Of a DNA stretch of 64,000 nucleotides, positions 48,451 to 60,382 are shown in pieces. The stretch is from NCBI GenBank assembly GCA_003254885.1, contig QANT01006496.1, forward strand, positions 185,816 to 249,815, written 5' to 3'. The position numbers and the translations under genes are program-made. Positions within the stretch are counted from its first letter, which is position 1, and the number at the start of each line of letters is the position of its first letter. Source of the DNA: Purshia tridentata. Taxonomy: Eukaryota > Streptophyta > Magnoliopsida > Rosales > Rosaceae. The notes under the pieces were generated by a model that saw nothing but the letters and a program-made list of their open reading frames with translations, made no database searches and was not told where the DNA came from.

Positions 48451-49631
48451 GTTCATCAGACTAAATGATTGCCACGTGGGCTTATGAGAGGGAGCTATGC
48501 ACAGCACCTCATGGAATAATCAGTGGAGGCGTTTAAGCTCGATTCGTCAGAGTTGAATCTAGTTCGTTATCTATATATTATCTAGGCCCTGTTTTGTAGT
48601 CAGTTAGTTTTCCATGTGTGGGCTTCGGCCCAATTCTACCCAAAATCAAAGTAGAAAAACTAAGAATCACCCATCCAAATCAAGTGGGTAGGTGGACAAG
48701 GAAAAATAGCAGCATTAAGCATTGCCATATGTAGGTGGATTTTCTACAATCTAATGCTATAGCACTTTACTCTCACACTTTTAACAAGGAGAAATTAAGA
48801 AGAGTTTTCTAGTCTTTTAATTAGTTTGATAATCAACCATATGTATTTCCCTTTACCACTTTCTCAGTTTTGTAATCTCTCTTCTCTGACTAATTAATTA
48901 GAAAAAATAAAAAATGAAATGTTACAATTTTTTAGTTTTCCATCTTTTGTAATTTTTTTCAACCAAATAGGTTGACTAAAACAAACCCGAAGCACATTTT
49001 TGACTTGGAACTTCTCTGTTTTTTATTTTCTTGCCCACTTTTATATAAAGCATGTGCTCTCTGTCTCAAAATTCTCCTTCCTTTTCCTTTTATTTTCCTC
49101 CTATCATGTTAGCTTCTAATTATTCTGTTTTCAAATTAGCTTCTAATTATTATGTTTCTGTGCCGAACCAGTCAATTGTTTCAAGCTCATCATAAACATA
49201 TATTTCAGTGAACAGTTAATTATTAAGATCTTAATTGGAGTGCTCAACTAGACTTTGATACTAAATATTAGTGAGAATCATATCGTATTTGTGTCAAGTC
49301 AAAATGCTGAATGCATGAGAACTTGAGCACTAAAGACTTTTTTGTGCAGAAACACATATAGGCAAAGACTAGGAGAAACTTTAGTCAAAGAAAAAAACTT
49401 AGACGGCTACATATATATTCAAATTATACCCAGTTAGTCCTGGCCATTTCCCTCTTCAAACTTGAAACTTGGAATGTTATAAACTTTGAATCTTTCTCCA
49501 TGTTTAATTTCCTTCATGCTTCCTCGCAAGGACACGACTCGTAGACGTGTTGAATGGGGCATTAAATTTAGTTCCCTCCATAGTTTTAATTAGTCAAACA
49601 AGCTTATAAGTTATAAGCGTACCATCTTCTG

Positions 49632-49640
49632 CTATAAATA
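49632..49640 (+). promoter_or_regulatory. TATA box of the secreted peptide gene
   Basis: ctataaata lies 127 bases before the ATG at 49767 and is followed by an AC-rich leader, a typical plant TATA arrangement. Confidence 0.6.
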
Positions 49641-49766
49641 CCAAACCACTCTAACCCCAATTTCATAACTCACAATATCTCATCAACCCATTAGAGCTAT
49701 AGCTAGCAAGAAACCAGAGACTTAATTTCTGGAGTCTTCAATTAAACATCCCATTTCTATTTAGTC

Positions 49767-50045
49767 ATGGCCAGAGAACTCAAACTCCAGCGTTTCTTTG
49801 TTCCCCTACTTGTGTTGAGCTTCATTTTGCTGAGTGCTGCCATACAAGCCCGGCCTCTGCATGGTTCTGTTCGTCAGAAATATCACCACCACTACAACCA
49901 GGTCCACCACCACCACCACCAGGTCCACCACCACAATCCCAGCAAGGCTGGGCCGAGCCCAGGAGGGGTTGGTCAGTACTTTGTTGATGTTCTTGCCCTT
50001 TGGGGAGTCAAGAATACTGGTCCAAGTCCTGGTGAAGGCCATTGA
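49767..50045 (+). CDS. small secreted signalling-peptide precursor (PIP/CEP-like), 92 aa
   Basis: A single exon that begins MARELKLQRFFVPLLVLSF. A hydrophobic signal peptide runs to about AIQA (residue 28). A His-rich repeat region follows (KYHHHYNQVHHHHHQVHHH), then two related motifs: AGPSPGGVGQ in the middle and NTGPSPGEGH at the extreme C terminus. A C-terminal (S/T)GPSPGxGH is characteristic of PAMP-induced secreted peptides (PIP/PIPL) and close to CEP peptides, where the last 11-15 residues are released and Pro is hydroxylated. The precursor length (92 aa) fits these families. The likely role is an apoplastic peptide ligand of an LRR receptor kinase in stress or root responses. It has a good TATA box 127 bp upstream. 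Confidence 0.8.
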   Translation: MARELKLQRFFVPLLVLSFILLSAAIQARPLHGSVRQKYHHHYNQVHHHHHQVHHHNPSKAGPSPGGVGQYFVDVLALWGVKNTGPSPGEGH

Positions 50046-51196
50046 TATATCTTTTATGAACTACTGATGCAGCCACACAAATGAAGCAGTTGCTAGACCA
50101 CAGAGCACAGAGCACAGCCCTGTGTTTTGCAAAAATAATTGTTTGAATTCCTAGTTTTTCTCCTATTTTTAAATCTTGTGAAGGTTATTTGAACTTGGGA
50201 ACTCTCCAACATTGTAAAGAAATTACCATTAGAGCACAAGCTAGTTGGTGTTTGAATTTATAGCTTAAGCAGTCATGACTCATAAGGAGAAAGCCCACTA
50301 CTTTGTGTAAATTTATATGTAATATTCTTTAATTCCTTCATCATTTTAATACAATCCCCGATATCTGTGAAAAACATATTTGGATTTTTTTTTTGTTGTT
50401 AATTGTAACTTCTAATTAAAGAGTAAGAAAAACTGAAACGCAAAATTAAAGAGAAGATTAAACGAGGCCTTGCTAACCTTGCAGGCGGCCAGGAACCAAA
50501 TTAATAATTAAAGTTGCGAACTTGCAATTCAAATGTAATTAAGAACGGGTATATTATATGGTAGCTCAACGTCATTCGGATTCCTAATAGATTTTTGGCC
50601 TTGTATGGGAAATTTGACGTAATAACCCTTTTTGGGCATATACTCTTCCAGTCCTCCTGGCTGGTCATTTTAGTTGGTTCAAGTTTGGCACGCTATACTT
50701 CCTGTATTCAGTCAACGATTCTATTTCAAGCATGGAAGATATTTCAGTCACCACCCAACAGTTCTAGTCAAATTAACATGTTCAATTTCAAACATTTTGT
50801 GGAATGTAATATACTGATAAGGTTAGAAGGATATAGAGAATACACCTTCAAGGGTTTCCTCGGCACAAGTTTGCTTTTGATTGAAGCTAGTGTAGTTTAA
50901 GATTGAGAACCATTAGATTTCCTGCTTCAATCAGGATTCAGCTCTATATAAAAACAAGGCTAGCTTGATTCTATGGATTTCCAGTCAACAGAAAATACAC
51001 ATCTATGTATATTCTCAGCTAGCTGGATCGACCAATGTATTACTTTTACATCCTTCTAGGCTTCTAGCTACTGAGAAAAAGCTATGGAAAGCTAAACATT
51101 TCCTTGAGAAAATAAGGAAATACAAGAAACAGTAAAGCTTGTAATCTCATCTTCACATTTTCCATTAATGATATTCTTTTCTTCTTTGATGGAGAA
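50046..51196. other. spacer
   Basis: It contains the peptide gene 3' UTR and the 3' side of the NHL gene. A 101-codon open frame at 50595-50900 shows no recognisable features. Nothing else is supported. Confidence 0.6.
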
Positions 51197-54100
51197 TCAA
51201 TAACCAGGGGAATTATAACCCATATAATTGAGTCGAGATCGAATGTTGTGGTGATTATAAATAGGATCTCCGTAGTCTACAGCCTTTATCACCACAGCTT
51301 CACGTCGTCCATCCTGTTCTTGAACTGCCCCAAACACAATCTCATTTGTCTCATTGCTCTTCTCATAGTATGTTTTTGGGGTCGATGAGTAATGTCTATG
51401 ATGCTGCTGCTGCTGCTGCTGTTGTTGCTGGTGGTGCATCTGCATTTGCATATGCATCTGATGTTGTTGCTGTTGGTGATAATCACCATCCCATGTATTA
51501 TAGTAAGCTCGACTTTGCTTCAAATGGTGGGCCTTCTCCATGTCTTTAGTCATGAATGGGTAGGTTTTCTTTGGTGTTGGGGTTCTGCTGGTTTCTAGTG
51601 ATGGAGGCTCATCTTCATCTGGAATCACAAAGCTCTCTTGCATGGGCCATGCGTTTGAGTGCTTGTTGGCTTGATGATACTGCTGTTGAATCTGATAATG
51701 CAGGGGCTTTCTTCTAAAGCCCGAAAATAATCCCCCAAAGATATCAGTCACCGATGAGCCAGTGTTGAGAACAATCTTCCCTAGTGAACCAAAGAAGCCA
51801 TCATCTGGTCTTTCAAGTTCATCTTCAGTTGGAATTAAAGGAGGCCTGACAGATTTAGAAGGCCTCTGATATGGTGCTGTTGATGTAGATCTCATTATAG
51901 AAGTTCTTGGATCCTGCATAATTAAAATTATTTGGAAATGGGTTGAAAGATTGGAGTAGAGACAAGGTGAAATAAAAAAGAAAAAGAGAAATCTGTGATA
52001 ACTTACATCTTCGGAAGAAAACATTGCTTTCACCCTACGCTGCAGCAATGCCAGCATGTAACCAAAGAATGCAGCTGCAATCAGCATTACTATTCCTGCA
52101 ATGATGGAGAATAAATTTTATAGATCGGCATCATCGTCAAAGTGAATTACAGGGTTGAAAGTCCAGGCTGTTTAGTTATACCTAAATAGAAACTACCATC
52201 ATAGTGGTCAGTACAGTCATCATAGTGGAGTTGGATCTCCCGAATTGCCTGGTTTCCTCTGTCTATAACAAAAAGAGAGCAGCTGCTTCCAATGTAAACC
52301 ACATCAAAGTCACTAGAAAACTTTGCATCTTCACTTGGACCATCAACATGGCCACCTCCTCGGCCCCATGTTCCACCGGCAATAGTTGTAACCCCTGTAG
52401 AAATGTAAATTTAATTCAAATTGGTCTGATTGTTTTGTGTACTTTAGAATGAGAGAAAAAGGGCTGGGTTGACGAGCTGATGATTATTCTAAGAAAAGCC
52501 TACAAAATTAACAACAAACTATCATCTAAAAGCACATCATTAGTGATTTGGTGAAATAAGTTCTTATCGTTTCATATCTTAACACAATGATTAATTACAA
52601 AACAAAGGGTCATTCGTTAATCACAATAATGTGAACATCCAGAGATTTACCAGCATCACTTATCTTCCTGATAGCCATATTCATTGTGTCTGCAATATAA
52701 ATATTTCCTCTGTCATCCACAGTCAGCCCTTTGGGGTGGTTCATTCTTGATTCTCTTGGCCTTCCATCTACATGGCCCGAGTACCCTTCAGGTGATCCAG
52801 CAATCAGCTTGGGTCGGCTATCTGCATATCATTGGTTTATTCAACACATTAAAGAAATTCTACCTGATTTGTTTGCATTAAATTAGGAAACTGGTATGAA
52901 GAAAAGAAGGAAGATTGAAGAGTGCAATACTTAATTTGTTTGTACATCTATTCAACAGAAAATCAAAGAAATCTGAAGGTTTCTCTTTTCTCTCTCTTTA
53001 TTTTTCTTTTTCATTATTGATTATCCTAACAAACAAAAATAAAAGATGAAAATATGAAAGAAAAAGTGTCACTGTGGTTCATTACTAAATGATAAAGATT
53101 CTTATCTTGAAAGAGCTTAAAGGTATTGCATCAGTATAATGAACCTAAGCTTCCCATGTTAAAGTACACAAAGTCCTTAAATCTAGGATAAAAAATAGAG
53201 AAAAATATAAGATGAGTAACCAAGAAGTCTAACTGGTCATTAGAGAATCTTGGTCTCAAACCAAAAGAAAAAAGCAGTAAATCTTCGAAAAGATAGCACT
53301 TGATGATTAGGTAGAAAGTAGAGTCTTCCACTAAACAAAAGCATATAAAAATACCAACAGTTTTTTTCATATACTAATATGGAATTTGGCAAGAGCTCAA
53401 GAAAAGAAAGGAATCAGAAAACATGTCCGAGCTACAATGCTAATGTCCTGCACATCAACCCACACAGAAAATTTAAGAATTAGAGTGGACTAAAAGTGGG
53501 TCTTTTTTTTCTTTTCTTTTGATAAACGACTAGAACTGAATATTTGGATATATTAGTATAGCAAGCAAAATCAATGATTTTAATGGCATAATTCAAGAAT
53601 TAGCGTAGCAAAAGTGGCTTACATGAAGACAATGGCGTTGAAATCTTGTAGATGTTACTATTTTCAGAATCCAAAACCAGAAGCTCTCCACTTGGGGATA
53701 CGTCAACTGAGTGTGGTTCAATTCCAAGTTTGCTTCCATCGAACACCGTCTCCACGGTATAGCCACCCTCAAATTTCATCATTGAACGGGCAGAAACAGC
53801 TGAAATATTGAGACCCATCAACCCCATCAGCCTCACCATTACAAGGCACATTATCTAATTACCACATTAAAACATCAAAACAGGGGAAGATCGGAAAATG
53901 TGAGTTCAGAGAAGTATATGTACCAGTTTTGGGGGTAGATTTAAGTGACCAGAGCCATTTGACAAGAGCAGAGACCACATTGGATACCACCCCAGTTACA
54001 ATTTCTGCATATATATAAATCCCAATACAAAATCAGTGATCAAAGCAAATGACAAATTTAGAGCAGAGTGTGTCAGCAAAATGCAAAATTTCAACTGGGT

Positions 54101-54204
54101 GTAAGCTTGTTCAACAGACTTGCAGGAGTTGTGGCTGAGACTGATGAAAAGTCCCCAGAGAGAACCACAAAAATTAGAGCCAAAGCAACCCAGTTCCTGA
54201 CCAT
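51197..54204 (-). CDS. NHL-repeat membrane protein, 7 exons, 510 aa
   Basis: Exons in transcription order: 54204-54120, 54004-53924, 53799-53623, 52821-52651, 52394-52182, 52095-52007, 51913-51197; total 511 codons, phase 1 at most junctions. It begins MVRNWVALALIFVVLS with a signal-like helix. NHL beta-propeller repeats are visible: GIEPHSVDVSPSGELLVLDS, NHPKGLTVDDRGNIYIADT and DVVYIGSSCSLFVIDR. A transmembrane helix (about 244-262, IVMLIAAAFFGYMLALL) leads to a cytosolic tail. The tail carries a Gln/His/Met tract (a nine-Gln run, CAG repeat at about 51402-51428) and ends NYMGYNSPGY. Homologous plant NHL proteins are poorly characterised; the propeller probably faces the lumen or apoplast and binds ligand or protein. 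Confidence 0.9.
51402..51428. repeat. CAG/CTG trinucleotide repeat in coding sequence
   Basis: In the last exon of the NHL gene the minus strand encodes nine Gln residues with adjoining His and Met-Gln repeats (MHMQMQMHH). It is probably length-variable between accessions, in frame. Confidence 0.85.
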
Positions 54205-55810
54205 TGCTGCTGTTGTTGTTGATCAGAGCAGATCATCAATGCTCGCACATGAAGATTTGAAAGCTCTGAACTTGAACGAAACCCACTTAAGTAGGAGACC
54301 CCACAGACAATGTTCTGCCACTTTGCTATCTGCCACTTTGCTAATCAGTATGAACCTTCTTTTTTCTCAGCCTCTCAGGTAAAAGGGACAAAGAGGTTAT
54401 AGTGAATGTGGAAGGTTTAGTAGTAAACACATCAACACGATGGAGCTCTGTTCAAGGGAAAAGTAAAAGTAAAGGCAAAAGAGAGAGATAGAGTGGCCTC
54501 AGTGATGCGGAGTGCCAGCAACACAGAATCATATACTCTGTTTTCTTTTTCCTCTTAAATTTTTATTAGAAATTAACCAAGTTGGGTTTATTTTTAACAA
54601 ATGGATTTTGACAGTCTTTCAGACTCTCTTGGCAAGTGGACCTCCCTTGTTAAAATCACAGTTACTGCTAATCACTTGGTGAAACTGAATCTTAGAAAAT
54701 TGTTAACAGGGGCAATGTTGTCATATCATGAAAGTTGTGGGTACTCCCCCTTTCTCTTCATGCAGTTTTGGTTTTGGTTCTGCCAGAGAAATGCTGAAAA
54801 CTGTGACATGTTTGTAGGCTGTTTGCTTATAAAGAAATAACTCAAATAAGATAAAATTTTGAAAGAGTGAGGATACTTATACTACAATTTGCGGCACATT
54901 ACTAGCAGCATGTTGCCTGCTACAACTTCAATTATTCGTTTCTTTGGTGCTTTGTTTATTGTTGTCTTTTTGTTTCTTCACCCTTATCTCCCGTCTCTCA
55001 TCATGTGCTGCTTTGCCTAGATCTCATTTGTTATTTGGTATTAAATCAAAGTGGTCTCTTGTGGTGGTGGGAATGTTTTGTTATCTTCTTTGAATCTTTG
55101 ATTTTCTTTTAATAGTCAACAAATCATTCTTTTTAGTTTCTTAATCTTTTTTTTTATAGGGCTTTTTATGGTACAGGAAAAATTCCTACATCTAATTTTG
55201 ACAGTGAGATGATTCCCATTGAATTAACTTGCCTGGGAATCAGTAATGCCTTCCATCACATCATCATCGCATTTTGCTTTTGTTTTGAATCTTATCTTTC
55301 AAAGTCAAGAATCTGTTTAGTAGCTTATGATGAAGATCTCATTCAATTAAAACAAATGTTGAATTTGATCCACAAATCTTTTTTTAGTAGCTTTTGTTTC
55401 TGCTTACATAATGAGCCCAATCTTGAGTCTTATGGGCTAAAAGTTTTTCAGGCCGAAAATATATATAGCGCATGGGCCATTGTTGGCCCAGATGTTACAA
55501 AGCAATTTATATGATTATCATCTAATTTAAGTGGGCCGATGTTTGACCCAAACAAAAAGCCCAAAATTGGCCCAATTGTCTTATTAATGTTGCTTATATT
55601 TACTTGGGAACATATGAAGGGGCCATGAGTATAAGCCTCAGAACCATGAGCACTTGCATGCCTAGGAGCTCTACAAGTTTACAGTGTAAGGGCAGCATAA
55701 AAATGCCATGATCTATATAATATACAATATGACCGAAACACCAAAAAGATACGAAAAAAGAAAAGAAAGGAAACAAAACATAGGGTACAAAGCTTAGTTT
55801 CCATGCGGAA
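54205..55810. other. spacer between the NHL and potassium transporter genes
   Basis: It holds the NHL promoter side and the 3' flank of the KUP gene. AT-rich; the open frames here (for example 55209-55514) look accidental. Confidence 0.6.
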
Positions 55811-58800
55811 TTAAACATGGTAGACCATTCCAACCTCTAGAGTAGATGCATGAGGAATGCTTAAAGCATAAGTTGGTCCCCTAAAATTTCTTCTCAGAAA
55901 ATCATACCCAAAATTGATCACTAGTTTCTTCATCAGACTGGAACCTCTCTTCGCCTTCACGTACGAGTGGCCTAATATAAATGCCATTCCTGCCTCCCTT
56001 GCTTCCATCAGTTCCTGCAACTCCTCTACTGCATCCCTATCAATTTGTGGACTCTCTGGCACAACAAACCTCACCCTCTTCTTCAACTTTTCTGCTGGCA
56101 TTATCTCCTTCAACTCTGAGGTGCTTGCCATTTCAGAGAATCCTTCTTCATCTACAGACATTCTTATGCCATCTAAATTTGTTGATGAAGTCCCAACAAC
56201 TGTCATTTTCTCGTCATCTTCCAATTTTTCTATTCTTAGATCACTTTCTGGTCTCTCTGACCGGATGAATTCTGCAATACTACAAACAAGATCTTTTTCA
56301 AACTCCATGTCATCCTTGTGAACGTCGCGATAACCATAGCGTGCTATGCATCTATAGAGCCGGTATTCCTTTGGACCAACTCTTCCCACTAAGAACCTTT
56401 CCTCTGGTCTGACATGTGGGACTGGAACAGATTTGATGCAGAGGAAAACCACAACCTGGTGGAAAGCTGGGAGGTTGGTAACAAAGTGAGAGAAAATAGC
56501 TGGTATCCCAGAAACGAGTTCAGTATGTATGAGACCAATCCCCCGGACCCGAACAATCCCTAGAGTAGGACCTAAACTGAGGAGCCAGTTGATGGAGACT
56601 TTATTTTGGACATCAAACTCATATTTCTTGAACGTGCCATAGTGCCAAACATACATAACCACTAAGAATATGAATGAAAGAGCAACGGGGACCCAAGCCC
56701 CTTCCCGAAACTTTATGAGCGACGCTGAGAAGTAGAGTGCCTCAATTGACCCGAAGAATAATATAAAGCAAATTGCCAGGAAGATGTTTTTGTGCCAGCA
56801 CAAGACTATGACCAGAGACATAAGGCAGGTAGTTACCAGCATGACAGTTATAACGGCCAAACCTGTATAATAAGGTAAAGTTTCATGACTGCAGTCAAAG
56901 CTAAAAGCATGTAAGATCATGTATAAGACTCATAAACTTCGGGAGGAAAAAGGGAAGCTCCTTAGTGATCCCATCCCCCATCAGCGATTCAGCCTAGTTT
57001 TCTTAATATCAGGGCAGCAATAAGTATAATTGGTAAAACATAAATACATACCTGATGCATTACCCATGGACTTTGTGTCTCTAAAACCAACGGTAACAGC
57101 CAAGCATAGCAACATTAATGTCCAGTTTATCTCTGGAATGTAAATTTGTCCATGTATTTTAGAAGATGTGTGGACAATTTTGACCCTTGGAAAGCAACCC
57201 AAAGCAGAACATTGCTTGATTATTGAGAAAGTTCCAGTTATGATGGCTTGACTTCCCACCACTGCAGCAAGTATGGCTATTGCCAAAACAGGCCATCTTA
57301 TTTTCTCTGAGACAGGGAGATAACTCTAATAAGCTCAATTGCAATCTCAAAGTTACGACTGCTACAGGAATTGCTAGGCACCTACCAGGTACTGATTCAT
57401 AGAATCCAATCCGATAGTCACTTTCTATGACATGATGCTTAGAAAGGTACGCAGCTTGTCCCATATACGCTAGAACCAAGGATGGGTAAACCACAAAGGT
57501 AAAAGCAATCTGCAAGGTAAAATGTTACAGATTATTTAGTACAGATGAAAATCTTCATTGACCAACATAGCATATTCACTTTGAATACCTTTATTGATAA
57601 CTGTGAAAAGTGCCCAAGATCAGCAAACATAGCTTCTGAGCCTGAAGCAGTAAACAAGATAATGTCAGAGAAGAAAAAATAAGCAGCCACGATAAGAAGC
57701 TTCACTCTACATACTCTTGTACCTGTCATACACAACAGTATACCGCCCAAGGACATCCAACCTCCCCTTTGGGTCTTCTTCAAAAATTTGTACATGTAGT
57801 ATGGAGAGAGTGCTTGATAAACATGGGGATTCCAATGGAAGATGTTGTATACACCAATGGCACTGATGCACAAAAGCCATGTAATCACGACTGGTGCAAA
57901 CAAGAACCCTACTCGGTGGGTCCCATAATGTTGGAGGGCAAACAAAAATACGAGTATGATACAAGCAACAGGGACTTCAACATCTGCAGAAACAATATAC
58001 TATTAGGAAGTACAATAAGCTCGTAATCAATATGTTGAGACCAAGTAAGAAATCATATTCTGCGAGCATAACAGAATCCCCCACTAAATCTCCTACGCTA
58101 AATCAAGGAGTAAAGTTGTACACAAGGAACAAGCATCTTGGAGCATAATAACTTCCATGAAATTTGTCAAAGATGTAGGTGACAATCTAGATCGCTTATC
58201 ATGATTATTGGAATGTGTATGAAGTAGCATTTAAACAGGGGACAAGAAAATAAACTTCCTAATTCTACAGTTTCTTAATATGCATATGCTAAAACACGAT
58301 GAATCATCAACTATGAGCTCTAGAATTGATGTTTCGATTACTCCAAGATAAGGCTGCACTATTTGATCAAATGGCAGCTCAAAGTCCTCTTGATAAGACA
58401 ATTTTCGTTTATATAGCTCTTTGTAACCCATTATGTAATTGTCAGTGGAGAACACATTTCTCACAGATAGCAAACACCAGAAAATTAAAGTTGGCAGGAC
58501 CATCAACAAAAGAGGCGCACACACCTGTACAGGTACATTATACGCATGTCTTTTTGTATGATAGGCATAAAGGTGATAGTGGACGGGCTGCTAAAAGTTA
58601 GAAAATTGAGGTGATATATTTTATCTTCCAAAGTCCGCAGTGACCGTCAGGGTGATGATTTAACTACAACAGTTGTGACACTTGAAAATAGAATGCTAAG
58701 ATGGTAACTTCATTAATGAAATGTTTTAGCCAGCAACAAGTGGGTCAAAGCTTGGTACCAAAGTCATGATTATGTACGCCTATCAGGAGGACTCCAGTCA

Positions 58801-60382
58801 TAGCTTAGCTCCACAATCAATTCGACAGGTCTAACTGTGGCCATATTGCCAATTAAAGCATTGAATTGGATAAGATGTCCGCTCTACAACACTTTTTAAT
58901 TTTTATATATTATTCAGAGTCTATCCAAATAAATTACTTCTCATCTTATAGCTACATTTTAACTTTATAAAAGACACTACTTTTCATTCTCAACAGTCTA
59001 TTCATGAAAATAAACTTTTTTTTTTCAACCACATGTTACACCTTTACATTTATAAAAACAGAGAATAATCAAAACTGGTTTTCCACACTATCATTCTATA
59101 ATTTATTAGGTTGACGGTGATTTGAGTTTTAATTAAAGCAGGGTAATTTGTCTTAATATTTGTAGGGTCCCACTATGATGTTTTCATTTTCTATAATTTG
59201 GTTTTTGCCTGCTTGTCGCTAACACGTCTGTGTAATAGAAAGGAAGAAAAAAGCCTGAAATTTAGAATAACACTCAAGCTATGGACATGAAGTGGTAAAA
59301 GCAAGATTTTGATACCTAACAATGATATGCATATGCTAAAAGTCCCTTTGCATATATATAAGGTATAGATGCAAAGAAATTCTGTGAAGAAGCAGTGCAG
59401 CCAAATTATTGGTGTCACTCAGAACCACCATTTTTTTGTATTACCGGTCTATAATCCTGATTACCCAACCTTTTAGCTCCTAAAATGGAATTGGAAAATT
59501 ATAGTCTATCCAGATGGCAGAATGCACAAGAACATCCACCACCTAACCAAAATCCTCCATAATTAATATTCTTAAGCAATATAATTGATTTGTAGACAAG
59601 GAACTTACAGCGATGCTGCTCTTTTGACATGGAAAGCTCCAGTCCCGACACAGCCGAAAAAACTGCAGCCACATGAAGCAATTCTCAGTATTCAAATCCC
59701 AATTCCACAACTTAAAACCCAAAACCAATAGTATCATAATCCCCAGTACCAGAAATTGCTGGTGAGAGCACCCCATCACCAATAACCATACAAGTTCCAA
59801 CCAAAGCCAGAACAAGCAACACCTTTTGCAGCACTCTATGCTTCTCCAATGTGGATTTTAAACTCGACCCAAAAGCACTGTTACTGGGTGAAGCAATCCC
59901 ATCTTTATTGTACTCTGATAGCTCCTCATCTGCAAGCTGGCAATTGGGCAAGGAGCTCACTCGGGCATGCCGGGATAACAATGAATACAAAGCAAATGTC
60001 CCACCTTCACCGTTATCATCAGCTCTAAGCACAATAAACACATATTTCACTAAGGGTATCAGTGTCAGCGTCCAGAATACAAAAGATAGAACCCCATAAA
60101 TCTCCTCATTAGTCTCAGAATGGTGAATGTCCTCTGCAAAAGTGCTCTTGTAGACATATAGAGGAGAAGTACTTAAATCTCCGTAGACAACTCCCAAGCT
60201 CTGGTAAGCCAAAGTTAACAGTGTCTTCCATGAATCTTTCTGCAACAATTAACAACAACAAGAACAAGAAATTATCAGAAAGCTGAGAATTTGAATTGGG
60301 GTACTGTAATACTTACACTGCCACACTATGCCACAAGTTTTACCTTAATTGGATGGCTACGGATCACACCCTCCAGATCCAT
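55811..60382 (-). CDS. HAK/KUP/KT potassium transporter, 8 exons, 775 aa
   Basis: Exons in transcription order: 60382-60344, 60239-59750, 59662-59609, 57983-57723, 57641-57589, 57509-57386, 57306-57052, 56862-55811; total 776 codons. The short first exon encodes [13 protein letters not shown]. The hallmark [14 protein letters not shown] follows, then [48 protein letters not shown] and a long cytosolic C-terminal domain ending EVGMVYHV. The length is normal for the family (about 700-860). Sequence flow resembles the KUP1/KUP2/KUP3 group (cluster II), which mediate K+ uptake and turgor-linked growth; I do not assign a single orthologue. The 1.6-kb intron 3 is the longest in the gene. The first ATG, at 60382, lies in a leader that includes a 13-G run at 60707-60719. 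Confidence 0.93.

Larger units (their letters stand above)
46782..49766. other. repeat-rich spacer
   Basis: It includes the CT-rich leader and promoter of the unknown gene, a candidate non-autonomous element (47459-48450) with an internal 41-bp minisatellite, and AT-rich DNA leading to the secreted peptide gene. The long open frame at 47425-48018 is low-complexity Ser/Pro/Phe/Leu produced by CT tracts and is not regarded as a gene. Confidence 0.6.
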
